Of a stretch of DNA of 64,000 nucleotides, positions 51,897 through 60,083 are shown in pieces. A program made the position numbers and the translations under genes. A model generated the notes under the pieces. That model was not told the origin of the DNA. It ran no database searches and saw nothing but the letters and a program-made list of their open reading frames with translations. The stretch's first letter is position 1. Each line of letters begins with the position of its first letter. This stretch comes from DTBU01 sp964568845 (GTDB lineage Archaea > Thermoproteota > CALKCG01 > B24), in assembly GCA_964568845.1 (NCBI GenBank), contig CAZMSC010000001.1, forward strand, positions 34,843 to 98,842. Direction: 5' to 3'.

Positions 51897-52496
51897 GTGA
51901 TGTTTGAGAGCGTTTTAGAACGCTGTACTTTAACAGCCAGTAAAACCGCCCTCATAATAGTGGACATGCAGAAAGACTTCATACATAGCAACGGTAAACT
52001 CTACGTGCTAGGTTCTGAGAAAATAATAGCCCCCTTAAGGGCTCTTTTAAACAGGTGTAGGGAGAAAGGGTTAACCATAGTCTTTACACAAGATTGGCAC
52101 CCTGAGGACGCAGTAGAATTCAGAATATGGCCGAAACACTGTATTGCAGAGACCCAGGGTGCGGAGATAATAGATGAACTGAAACCAAACCCAGGTGAAT
52201 TCATAGTTAAGAAGGAAACTTATGATGCTTTCTTTAATACGAACCTTGAAAGTATCCTCAATAGGGCTGGTGTTGAAAACGTCATAGTAACGGGAGTAGT
52301 GGCGAATATATGCGTACTTCACACGGCTGGAGGTGCCGCTTTAAGGGGATTTAAAGTAGTTCTACCAGTGGATTGCATAGCTGCCTTGAACGATTTCGAC
52401 CTTAAACTTACCATAAGACAAGTTTCATTCTTATATAAGGGGGTAATAACATCGAGTGAACTCATATCGTTCAATTCCTCCAAACCTCCTAGCTAA
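51897..52496 (+). CDS. pncA: Nicotinamidase/isochorismatase-family cysteine hydrolase
   Basis: 199 aa. The catalytic triad is visible: Asp in LIIVDMQKDF, Lys in EFIVKKETYDAF and Cys in GVVANICVLHTAGGAALRGF. Metal-binding TQDWHPED (Asp, His) supports nicotinamidase, which hydrolyses nicotinamide for NAD salvage. ATG at 51897 is close to the likely transcription start. Its 3' end overlaps the radical SAM gene by four bases, tail to tail. Confidence 0.9.
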   Translation: MMFESVLERCTLTASKTALIIVDMQKDFIHSNGKLYVLGSEKIIAPLRALLNRCREKGLTIVFTQDWHPEDAVEFRIWPKHCIAETQGAEIIDELKPNPGEFIVKKETYDAFFNTNLESILNRAGVENVIVTGVVANICVLHTAGGAALRGFKVVLPVDCIAALNDFDLKLTIRQVSFLYKGVITSSELISFNSSKPPS

Positions 52497-53671
52497 ATTG
52501 ATCTAGCATACGCATTTTCAAAATCCTCCGTCGAGTAAAACCCTATGAGGTGTAGGTTTCCAACGTGGACTCTCTTAAGATACCTCTTAGCTACTCTGTA
52601 GCATTCTACAACCTGTTCTATAGGAGTAACTGGTAGATCTCTCATCATATAGTTGGGGTGGAAAACTAGGAGAGAATACGGGATTTCAGGGTTTAGATCC
52701 GCTAGAAACTTAGCTATTCCCTCTACCTCTTTCGAGTCTACGTAGCCAGGTACGAGAAGCGTAGTAGCGGTTAAAACAGGTAAATCTGGGCGATCCATGT
52801 AAAAACGGTTATAAAGTGTCTCAAAATTTTCAAAAGCTCTTCTATTTGAAACACCACTTAAAGCAACGCTTAGAGAATCGGAGAATGCTTTAATATCAAA
52901 CTTTATATTCCCACCCGTTTTAAGAGATAGTTCACCTGTTTCATTAACTAGAGTTTTATTACCACAACCATTCCATTCGAAGCATATCCTCAAAATCCTT
53001 CCAGTGGGAAGATTCTCGATGACGCGTTTTGAAGCATTTATAGCAAACGGTAGTTGTGGTTCTGGTGAACCTCCAAAGAAGCACCAACACGATATGCGTG
53101 TGTTCGATAGAGTTGCATAGATAAGCTCTTTAACAGTTACAATTCGTGCTTCTTCAAATCTCTTATGCGAACTGTTCTGACAGAATAAACAGTTGAAGTT
53201 ACACCCGTAGAAGAAGATGGCAAGGTTATAATAGTCATATTCCGGACCCCTAGTATACGCGTACTTTGGATAGCCCGCACCTGTTCCAGCCGGGCAAAAC
53301 CATGCACTGCAACAGTTTGTCACATGCGGATCGAGGTAGTAATATAACAGCGCTTTATCAGCATCCACGTACGATTTTAAACGCCCATTTTCAACCCATC
53401 TCAAACCGCAGAAGCCGACCTCACCGTTGCTCATAGAGCATTCATTTGAACATATGTTGCATTTAATGCCGTTTTGCGTCTTACATGGTTGTGATGGCAA
53501 CTTATACTGTTCCCTAGCCTTTTTATGCGCATCTAAAACGACTTTTAAGCTTTCCCTAGAATTTTCACGTATACAGTTTACACAAACTCCTAAGTAGTTT
53601 GATATTAGTGGCGATTCCGACCCGCATATTTTACACTTCCCTGCGCGTTTGAATTTGAAGATAAGAGACAT
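52493..53671 (-). CDS. Radical SAM protein (PflA/AmmeMemoRadiSam-like)
   Basis: 392 aa. The cluster motif is GCNFNCLFCQN (CxxxCxxC), which binds the 4Fe-4S cluster that cleaves SAM. Upstream are zinc-type cysteine pairs (CKICGSESPL..., CNICSNECSM) near the N-terminus, as in activase-like proteins of this class. Later segments SCWCFFGGSPEPQLPFAI and VLTATTLLVPGYVDSKEVEG are typical of this branch. The target is unknown, and no glycyl radical enzyme is near. Confidence 0.88.
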   Translation of the reverse strand: MSLIFKFKRAGKCKICGSESPLISNYLGVCVNCIRENSRESLKVVLDAHKKAREQYKLPSQPCKTQNGIKCNICSNECSMSNGEVGFCGLRWVENGRLKSYVDADKALLYYYLDPHVTNCCSAWFCPAGTGAGYPKYAYTRGPEYDYYNLAIFFYGCNFNCLFCQNSSHKRFEEARIVTVKELIYATLSNTRISCWCFFGGSPEPQLPFAINASKRVIENLPTGRILRICFEWNGCGNKTLVNETGELSLKTGGNIKFDIKAFSDSLSVALSGVSNRRAFENFETLYNRFYMDRPDLPVLTATTLLVPGYVDSKEVEGIAKFLADLNPEIPYSLLVFHPNYMMRDLPVTPIEQVVECYRVAKRYLKRVHVGNLHLIGFYSTEDFENAYARSI

Positions 53672-53800
53672 TTGAAAAAGTTACGGAGAAACGTAAACTT
53701 AAACGTATTTCTAAAATGTCGATGGTGGATTATGGAGGCGTTAACTAGAAAATAGTAAAACTGTTAAAATCGATATTGTATCAAATATTCTATCGTATAG

Positions 53801-55318
53801 ATGGATTCTGGGGCGTTGAAAAATATAGTGCGGATGATTGCAACACATGGTTTACAAATAGAGCCAAAGGCTTTGGAAAAGCTCAGCGAATTTGACCAAG
53901 ATACATTATATACAGCTGTAGATAAGATTCTGGACAAGGTCATGGAGAGGGGGGGTTACATCATAACTCTTAACGACGTTGAAGAACATTTTGAGAAAAG
54001 GAGGGAGAAAGTAGAAGTCTCCGTAGCCGTTAAGCAGGTTTTGGCTAGAGAGTTGGAGCCTAAGCTTGAGGTTTTATTCGACCCCACGGATAAAATCCAC
54101 GGTGGAGACAGTGTAGAGAACTTCTACAAGTATTTTAAAAGTAGATTTAAGAAACTCGAGAAAATACTACGCAGGAGGATGGACGTTAGAGGCAGTACAA
54201 CCATATCCGACGTATTGAAAGCCAGTCTGAAAAGCCACGTAAAGTTTATAGGAATGGTGACTGAAAAAGTCAAACGGAAAGGTTTCAAAATTCAACTTGA
54301 AGACCTCGAATCTTCAATAACCGTTATAATCCCTGAAAATTCAGATAGAAAATTGATTGAAAAGGCGCTTATTGTTTTACAGGATCAAGTCATATGCATA
54401 TCGGGTATTAAAGTGGCAGAAGACGTCGTTTTAGCAGACGACGTCATATTTCCAGATGTACCGGATCATAAAGCTAAGAGAAGCGATGAAGAAGTCTATG
54501 CCGTTCTAACGTCAGATATGCACGTTGGAAGTAAACTCTTCATGGAAAAATGCTTTGAAAAATTTCTAAGATGGTTAAATGGCTTAGAAGGGTCTGAACC
54601 GTTTAGAGAGTTAGCTGGTAAAGTCAAGTATCTTTTGGTATGTGGAGATTTAGTTGACGGTGTGGGAGTCTATCCGGGGCAAGATAGAGAACTTGCCGTA
54701 GATTCCTTAACGCAGCAGTACAAAATCGTCGCAGACTATTTCGCTAAAATCCCAGAGTATATAGAGACTGTTGTCATACCTGGAAACCACGATGCTTCTA
54801 GACAGGCACTTCCTCAACCCGCGATCTTCAGGAAGTATTCAGAGCAACTTTATAGTTTAAACAATGTTAGGGTTCTTGGAAATCCATGCCGTATATCGAT
54901 ACATGGTGTAGACGTACTTATGTATCATGGTAGAAGTCTAGATGACGTAATAGCCTGTGTACCCGGGTTGACTTTCCGAGAGCCGGAGAAAGCCATGGAG
55001 ATTCTGCTTAAAGCTAGACATTTAGCGCCTATTTATGGATTGAGAACGGCGATAGCGCCTGAAGCGGAAGACTATCTAGTAGTCGAGATGGAGCCAACTG
55101 TTTTCCACTCGGGACATATTCATGTAGCCAAACATAGATTTTACAGGAATAGTTTAATCGTGAACTCCGGTGCCTGGCAGGATCAAACGGAGTATCAGAA
55201 GAGAAATGGTTTGAAGCCACTACCCGGTGTCATTCCAATAGTAAATTTGAAAACCCTCCAAACAATCTACATCGATTTTAGAGGAAGTGGTCTTGAAGCA
55301 AGGGCGGAAGCCCTCTAG
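53801..55318 (+). CDS. polB: DNA polymerase D small subunit (DP1)
   Basis: 505 aa. The 3'-5' proofreading exonuclease of PolD and partner of the large subunit at the left edge. N-terminal helical region, an OB fold (about 150-215), then a calcineurin-like phosphoesterase: LTSDMHVGSKLF, LVCGDLVDGVGVYPGQ, VVIPGNHDASRQALPQP, MYHGRSLDDVIA and FHSGHIHVAK, giving a full set of metal-binding Asp, His and Asn. The start at the ATG 53801 gives a normal N-terminus. It is next to DUF99 and Orc1/Cdc6, forming a replication block. Confidence 0.95.
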   Translation: MDSGALKNIVRMIATHGLQIEPKALEKLSEFDQDTLYTAVDKILDKVMERGGYIITLNDVEEHFEKRREKVEVSVAVKQVLARELEPKLEVLFDPTDKIHGGDSVENFYKYFKSRFKKLEKILRRRMDVRGSTTISDVLKASLKSHVKFIGMVTEKVKRKGFKIQLEDLESSITVIIPENSDRKLIEKALIVLQDQVICISGIKVAEDVVLADDVIFPDVPDHKAKRSDEEVYAVLTSDMHVGSKLFMEKCFEKFLRWLNGLEGSEPFRELAGKVKYLLVCGDLVDGVGVYPGQDRELAVDSLTQQYKIVADYFAKIPEYIETVVIPGNHDASRQALPQPAIFRKYSEQLYSLNNVRVLGNPCRISIHGVDVLMYHGRSLDDVIACVPGLTFREPEKAMEILLKARHLAPIYGLRTAIAPEAEDYLVVEMEPTVFHSGHIHVAKHRFYRNSLIVNSGAWQDQTEYQKRNGLKPLPGVIPIVNLKTLQTIYIDFRGSGLEARAEAL

Positions 55319-55841
55319 CTATAAGCTTCGCAACCCTTAAAGGCTCGGGTAGTTTTCCCAAACACGTAATCTCCCTTAACAATTGAGAGGCTTCGTTTAA
55401 AGTTAAACCTTGGACAGCTACGATAAGCTTTATAGAATCCAGAGAAAGCTCTACTGGAGCACTTTTATTAATTATCTGTAGCCGTTCCTGCCAGTCTGAA
55501 AATCTTGTTCTTAAAGCCCTCTCGACACGTTGAATATCCGGCTTACGGTCGAGTATGCACACGACTGGACATGAGGTTTCTTCATATATTCTATGGGCAT
55601 CTATCAGATTGAAACCCGCATACGGCACTCCATGGAGAAGAATCAAGTCTAATATACCTGCTTTCGATACAAACGTTAGAGCCTTATCAGTAGCGTCTAG
55701 ACCGTCGACTTTAACCGTATCTATGAAAACATCTTCCAGTAAAAAGCCATCCATAACAACGCCTATGAGAATGGCGTTATCTAACAGACGCTTTCCAATG
55801 GTGAAACATCCATCCTCTATCGCTAAAACCCTTCTATACAA
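55278..55841 (-). CDS. DUF99 protein (endonuclease V-like fold)
   Basis: 187 aa. Family signatures: VLAIEDGCF, LIGVVMDGFLLEDV, TVKVDGLDATDKAL, LILLHGVPYAGFNLID and VVCILDRKPD. DUF99 resembles endonuclease V but lacks proof of activity. Its 3' end overlaps the end of the PolD small-subunit gene by 41 bases on the opposite strand. Confidence 0.9.
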   Translation of the reverse strand: MYRRVLAIEDGCFTIGKRLLDNAILIGVVMDGFLLEDVFIDTVKVDGLDATDKALTFVSKAGILDLILLHGVPYAGFNLIDAHRIYEETSCPVVCILDRKPDIQRVERALRTRFSDWQERLQIINKSAPVELSLDSIKLIVAVQGLTLNEASQLLREITCLGKLPEPLRVAKLIARGLPPLLQDHFL

Positions 55842-55903
55842 TTTTCATTGAAAACTCTTACTGATCTAATAGATATTTTTTTACCATTCTTTAAAGTTGA
55901 CCG

Positions 55904-57133
55904 TTACATTAACGATTTAGGAGAATATTCTAAGATAAAGGTCAACCTTGGATCTCCGGTCAAGAAGGCCTTCACTGTTTTCAAAGGTATGTTAAGCTTT
56001 ATTTGCTTAGAACGGCCATGCCGCCCAAGGCTTACAACTTTAGCATTTACTATCCCTAACGCATCAAGCTCAGCTAGCAACCCACTTGCCCTTCTCTGCG
56101 TTAAAGGTTCTAAACCTATTTCAGAACAAAGTTCCGTGTAAATCTCATATATGGTACCCGTCATCATGCGATTCCCTAATTCGCGCTTTTTCAAAAGGAA
56201 AATGCTCGATAGGAGAAGTTTGGAGTGGAGTGGAAGCGTTTTTAAGACTTCGAGAACTCTATCCTCTTCTATCTTGCCTTGAGCCGTTCTAACGTGATCC
56301 TCAAGAACACTATTCGCGCCATCTCTTTCAGCTATCTCAGCTGAGACCCTTAAAAGATCCAAAGCCCTTCTAGCATCTCCATGTTCAGATGCAGCTAGAG
56401 CCGCGCAAAGCCTTAAAGCGGCTTCGGTATAGGTTTTTGGTTTAAATGCAAGTTTAGCTCTATCTTCTAGTATATCGTAAAGTTCATCAGCAGTATAGGG
56501 TCTGAAGACAAGCTCTTCTTCACTTAAACAACTTAAAACTCTGGGGTCTAAGTAGTCTTTAAACTGAAGATCGTTGGATATACCTATTACCACAAGCTTG
56601 CCATACTCTGATTCTTCGTTTATCCTAGTAAGTTTGTAGAGTAATTCATCCCCATAGTTTTTGACTAGAATATCAACTTCATCGAGGACTATTATGAGAA
56701 TGGCCCCCAGCATCTTCAACCCATTCTTAAACCGTTTAAAGACTTCACTTGTTGAAAGACCAGTGAAGGGAACGCTAACTCCAATGCTCTCACATAAATG
56801 TGTCAAAATTCTGTAATCTGAACCATCAGTCCTACAGTTTATATAGCAAATTTTTAACGGGTTATCAACTTCAACACTCTTCATTGAAAGATGTTTAAGG
56901 ACATATCTGGCTACAGCAGTTTTACCAGTGCCAGGTTTTCCATAAATAAATATGTTTGAGCATCTATTTCCCTTAAGCGTCGGTGCAAGGATCATCCCAA
57001 GCCTCGTTATTTGATCTTCCCTATGGGGGAGAAAATCGGGGACATAGTCATGTCTAAGGCACTCCCTATTCTTAAAGATTGAAGACCCCTCAATATACCT
57101 ATCGAAGATATTAGAGAGAGGGGATTTCTCCAG
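55904..57133 (-). CDS. cdc6: Orc1/Cdc6 origin-recognition ATPase, non-standard start
   Basis: Binds ORB sites and loads the MCM helicase. The AAA+ core has the Walker A GKPGTGKTA, Walker B LIIVLDEVDIL, sensor GISNDLQ and ERAKLAF-type region, then a C-terminal winged helix. The first ATG (56995) is too late: family-type sequence continues upstream (SNIFDRYIEGSSIFKNRECL, HDYVPDFLPHREDQI) without ATG, GTG or TTG before a stop codon at about 57163-57165. A CTG at 57133 after AGGTGG is the best candidate, giving 409 aa, the expected length; ATT at 57154 is another. Confidence 0.88.
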   Translation of the reverse strand: MEKSPLSNIFDRYIEGSSIFKNRECLRHDYVPDFLPHREDQITRLGMILAPTLKGNRCSNIFIYGKPGTGKTAVARYVLKHLSMKSVEVDNPLKICYINCRTDGSDYRILTHLCESIGVSVPFTGLSTSEVFKRFKNGLKMLGAILIIVLDEVDILVKNYGDELLYKLTRINEESEYGKLVVIGISNDLQFKDYLDPRVLSCLSEEELVFRPYTADELYDILEDRAKLAFKPKTYTEAALRLCAALAASEHGDARRALDLLRVSAEIAERDGANSVLEDHVRTAQGKIEEDRVLEVLKTLPLHSKLLLSSIFLLKKRELGNRMMTGTIYEIYTELCSEIGLEPLTQRRASGLLAELDALGIVNAKVVSLGRHGRSKQIKLNIPLKTVKAFLTGDPRLTFILEYSPKSLM

Positions 57134-57335
57134 ACTTCCACCTAAGTTTTTAATGAATGAAACTTATGATAAAAACTTATTAGTAGAAGAAAATGTACCT
57201 TCAAGTTTCTTTAATTAAACACTCCCTCACCCTAAGATTTCTCCTCCAGCTTCCTTCACCACATGAGAAAAGTTGTGAATATTATGTAAACTTATCTGTT
57301 AAAATAATTAAACTAGAAGATTTATATAAACAAGT

Positions 57336-57353
57336 CCCCCATTTAGATGGGGG
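57336..57353. repeat. Short perfect hairpin in the origin region
   Basis: CCCCCAT (57336-57342), TTAG, ATGGGGG (57347-57353). It is immediately preceded by a TATA-like TTTATATAAA (57321-57330). It could be a transcript start with an RNA hairpin or a paired G-tract binding site of the ORB type. Confidence 0.55.
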
Positions 57354-57406
57354 AGAATTTCTTCAGAATTTCATTATCTACAGAAGAATTTCTAACGTCA
57401 CTCATT

Positions 57407-57427
57407 TTCCAGTTGAAATCTAGGGGT
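57407..57427 (+). promoter_or_regulatory. ORB-like origin recognition box 1
   Basis: TTCCAGTTGAAATCTAGGGG matches the archaeal ORB consensus (TTCCAGTGGAAACGAAGGGG) at 16 of 20 positions, keeping the TCCAGT, GAAA and GGGG blocks with their spacing. Orc1/Cdc6 would bind here. Oriented toward the AT-rich centre. Confidence 0.72.
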
Positions 57428-57563
57428 CTGGAAGCTACCTTACAAATAGTCTAACACATTTCACAATTTCTTTCTCAAGTTAACTCCAAGAGAAAATGAA
57501 CCTTTTCTTGTTAAAAATTATCTAATTTCTCTCTTTAAACGTTCACTTTTACTGTGAATAGGG

Positions 57564-57586
57564 AACCCCCCAATTTCTACTGGAGT
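57564..57586 (-). promoter_or_regulatory. ORB-like origin recognition box 2 (inverted)
   Basis: On the minus strand CTCCAGTAGAAATTGGGGGG keeps TCCAGT, GAAA and the G block (about 14 of 20 to consensus). It faces box 1 across about 137 bases. Confidence 0.66.
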
Positions 57587-57760
57587 TTTTGAAGAAAAAT
57601 TCTAAAAGTTTCTTTTATTAAAGTCCTTCTTCTGTGAACCTGTAAATGAATAAAATTTGAAAATTTTGCTCTTTTTCTAAAAATAATGGTTATTTTTAGC
57701 TTTTCTTTTCACAGATTCTCCAGTAACTTTTTTACTTTCATTCTGCGAATCTATTAACAG

Positions 57761-58171
57761 ATGCCTAAGTCTAAGCTAAAGTTTGAGGCTGAAGATGAGT
57801 CTGGTGGAAAATTGACAATAACTCTGGAAGGAGCCATATCTAGGAGTAAGATTCTTCAGATACTGGATCTCGTAGAGCTTATGGGCGGGCTCTCCAATAA
57901 TAAACAATATAGCAATGAATCCGAATCTTCTACTAAACTCGAAAGGATTAAGAAAATAATAATGGATAAACTTGCAGTAGGCTGGTTTTCATCTAGAGAT
58001 GTCCAAGCTGAATATGAATCCCTATACAATGAACAGATAAGACTAAGCACAGTTTCCACTTACCTTCAGAGGCTCCACAGTAGCGGCTTTCTCTTAAGAT
58101 CTGGCTCTAGGGCCATGTGGACTTATAAGCTTAATAGGATGAATTTATCCCGTATTTCAGATTCCACCTAG
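57761..58171 (+). CDS. Small winged-helix-like protein beside the origin
   Basis: 136 aa. The N-terminal about 40 residues are a beta-hairpin-like LKFEAEDESGGKLTITLEGA; after a Ser/Asn-rich linker, residues about 62-125 read as a winged helix (LERIKKIIMDKLAVGWFSSRDVQAEYESLYNEQIRLSTVSTYLQRLHSSGFLLRSG). No named family. Its place between the origin and XRE-CBS suggests a DNA-binding role; in Sulfolobus a winged-helix initiator (WhiP) is coded next to an origin, but homology is not claimed. Confidence 0.6.
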   Translation: MPKSKLKFEAEDESGGKLTITLEGAISRSKILQILDLVELMGGLSNNKQYSNESESSTKLERIKKIIMDKLAVGWFSSRDVQAEYESLYNEQIRLSTVSTYLQRLHSSGFLLRSGSRAMWTYKLNRMNLSRISDST

Positions 58172-58788
58172 ACTAAATTCTGTTCCAAGGCTTTCCCTAC
58201 TTCCATGCTGAGAAGGCTCGTTATCAAATCGATCTTAGTTATTATACCAAGAATCTTACCGTTTTCAACAACTAAAACGGCTGGGGCTCCCCTTAAAAAT
58301 ATTTGAAGAACCTCATGGATAGACGTGTTGGGAGCTATTTCTGGGAAAGGCCCCTCCATAATATCTCGAACGGTCATCTTGAAAAACTTCTTAAAGTCTT
58401 TCTCCCTAACCATGCGATGGATGATAGTTGACTCTTGAATTGCCCCAATGGATGTGTTATAGTCGTCTACAACTGGAAGCTGGGAGATGTCGTACTTCTT
58501 CATGAGTTTAACAACTACTTCAACAGGCTGTTTAGCGTTAACACAGATCACTGGTCTATGCATTATGTGACTTGCTACCTGTCCTTCTTTAATTGTCGAT
58601 CCCTCTATAACACGTATTATCCTTCTGATTGTCGATAGACGTGGATCTACATCGCTTCTTTCAATCCTAGAAATCAGCGACTGACTTAACCCTGCTCTCT
58701 TAGCAAGCTCCTTCTGAGTTAGTCCAACGGCTTTCCTAAGCCGTCTAATAGTTTCTCCAGAGGGAATACTATGAGACATGGAAATCAC
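58168..58788 (-). CDS. XRE helix-turn-helix regulator with CBS pair
   Basis: 206 aa. XRE domain at about 10-62 (RRLRKAVGLTQKELAKRAGLSQSLISRIERSDVDP), then two CBS motifs (about 70-135 and 143-205; DISQLPVVDDYNTSIGAI and GAPAVLVVENGKILGIITKIDL). CBS pairs sense adenosyl compounds such as AMP, ATP or SAM. This HTH-CBS architecture is typical of archaea. Tail-to-tail overlap of four bases with the winged-helix gene. Confidence 0.92.
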   Translation of the reverse strand: MISMSHSIPSGETIRRLRKAVGLTQKELAKRAGLSQSLISRIERSDVDPRLSTIRRIIRVIEGSTIKEGQVASHIMHRPVICVNAKQPVEVVVKLMKKYDISQLPVVDDYNTSIGAIQESTIIHRMVREKDFKKFFKMTVRDIMEGPFPEIAPNTSIHEVLQIFLRGAPAVLVVENGKILGIITKIDLITSLLSMEVGKALEQNLV

Positions 58789-58929
58789 AAATAGAGTGTC
58801 AATATTATGTCTATTGGAAGAGTAAAATAAAACTTATCTTTATAGAAAATTCAAACAACTATCTTAGTTAGAGATAAAAAACGATGAAAAAATAGTGAGT
58901 GGCTGGAAACCTGCAAAGAAAATGGGATA

Positions 58930-59895
58930 CTACCACCATGGTTTAACTTCAGGAGGTTCAACTGCTAGTAGAGGTTTAAGATATGTTATTGCTTGCTTCA
59001 CTCCAGAGTCTCTACTCATGCATGGATCTTCATGTTCAACTGAGAGAACATAGTTGTAGCCGATTTCAAGAAGAGCAGTTATTATACGTCGCCACGGCAT
59101 CTCCCCCCATCCAACAGTTCTAAATCTGAATCCTCTTGCAACCTTATTCCATGGTCCTACTGACAAGACTCCAGATGCTGAAGCACTATGGGCGACTCTC
59201 TCAGAGTCTTTCGCATGGCAGTGGAATATTCTATCTTTTAACTCGTAGATGAATTGAACAGGGTCCATTCCCTGCCACATCAGATGGCTTGGATCGTAGT
59301 TGAACCCAGCTGATGGGTGATTTTCTGAAACTTCTAGGAGTTTTTTAGCTGTCTCCAAGTTGTAATTCATTTCCTGCGGATGGGTTTCATAAGCTATTTT
59401 AACGCCTTGATCTTTAGCTTGATCTAATATTGGAAGCCACCTATCCTTAAATAGGCTCCAATAGTTCTCCCAAATCTTTTCATTTGCAGGTGGAAACACG
59501 TACCACTTCGCCCAGTCTGGGCATCCAGTGAACGCGTTAACAACAGGTACATCTAGAGCCGCCGCAGCCTCTATCGTCGTTCTCAGTCTAGCCACTCCAT
59601 ATTTGACTTTTTCATCAGGAGATCCTTTAAACCAGTCATCTGTACTTTCATCTAAAGGTCCCAGTATAAGTTGCCCTTCAAGGTGATTACTTAAAGCAGA
59701 GATCGTTAATCCGTGTTTCTCAACCTTTCTCTTATATTCAGACGCCCCACCTTTCAATATTTTCTCAATGTCTATGTGGGCGCTTCCCTTCCAAGTAGCT
59801 ATTTCAACTGCTTCATAACCTAGTTCTGAAACAAACTTCAAGACGTCATCTAGCGGCTTATCGTTGTATAGCACGGTGAAAATTCCAATTTTCAT
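58930..59895 (-). CDS. Sugar phosphate isomerase/epimerase (AP endonuclease 2 fold)
   Basis: 321 aa TIM barrel. Metal-site type residues: Glu in GYEAVEIATW, VNAFTGCPDW, KIAYETHPQEMN (Glu/His), GFNYDPSHLMWQGM (Asp, His), FHCHAKDSER (His) and LSVEHEDPCM (Glu). Relatives act in inositol or rare sugar degradation. Divergent from a Gfo/Idh/MocA gene, a combination often seen in sugar-oxidising loci; the actual sugar is unknown. Confidence 0.88.
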   Translation of the reverse strand: MKIGIFTVLYNDKPLDDVLKFVSELGYEAVEIATWKGSAHIDIEKILKGGASEYKRKVEKHGLTISALSNHLEGQLILGPLDESTDDWFKGSPDEKVKYGVARLRTTIEAAAALDVPVVNAFTGCPDWAKWYVFPPANEKIWENYWSLFKDRWLPILDQAKDQGVKIAYETHPQEMNYNLETAKKLLEVSENHPSAGFNYDPSHLMWQGMDPVQFIYELKDRIFHCHAKDSERVAHSASASGVLSVGPWNKVARGFRFRTVGWGEMPWRRIITALLEIGYNYVLSVEHEDPCMSRDSGVKQAITYLKPLLAVEPPEVKPWW

Positions 59896-60083
59896 AGTTT
59901 TCCCCGTTAATCTTTTATTTCAGTATGAAATTTTAAATTTATCCTTTTAACAGAGAAACTCAGCGGAAGGTCCATGTTTAAAAACATGGATCAAATGATA
60001 CCTACTCTGCAACTCCAGTCGTAGAGGGTGTCAACTGCTAAAATTTAAATTAATTTAAGCTATAGTTTCTAATGGTGTGATGT

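Larger units (their letters stand above)
57134..57760. other. oriC: Probable replication origin (oriC)
   Basis: A 627-base, strongly AT-rich, gene-free stretch directly upstream of Orc1/Cdc6 and next to the PolD small subunit. It contains two inverted ORB-like sites (57407-57427 on + and 57564-57586 on -) flanking an AT-rich span that could unwind, a 7-bp hairpin at 57336-57353, and half-sites such as CTCCAGTAAC at about 57717. This arrangement is the known architecture of archaeal origins. Actual origin activity is inferred. Confidence 0.75.

Noticed and set aside
57193..57423. 76-residue + ORF in the origin region
   Set aside because: AT-driven frame running through the hairpin and ORB box; no protein-like features.
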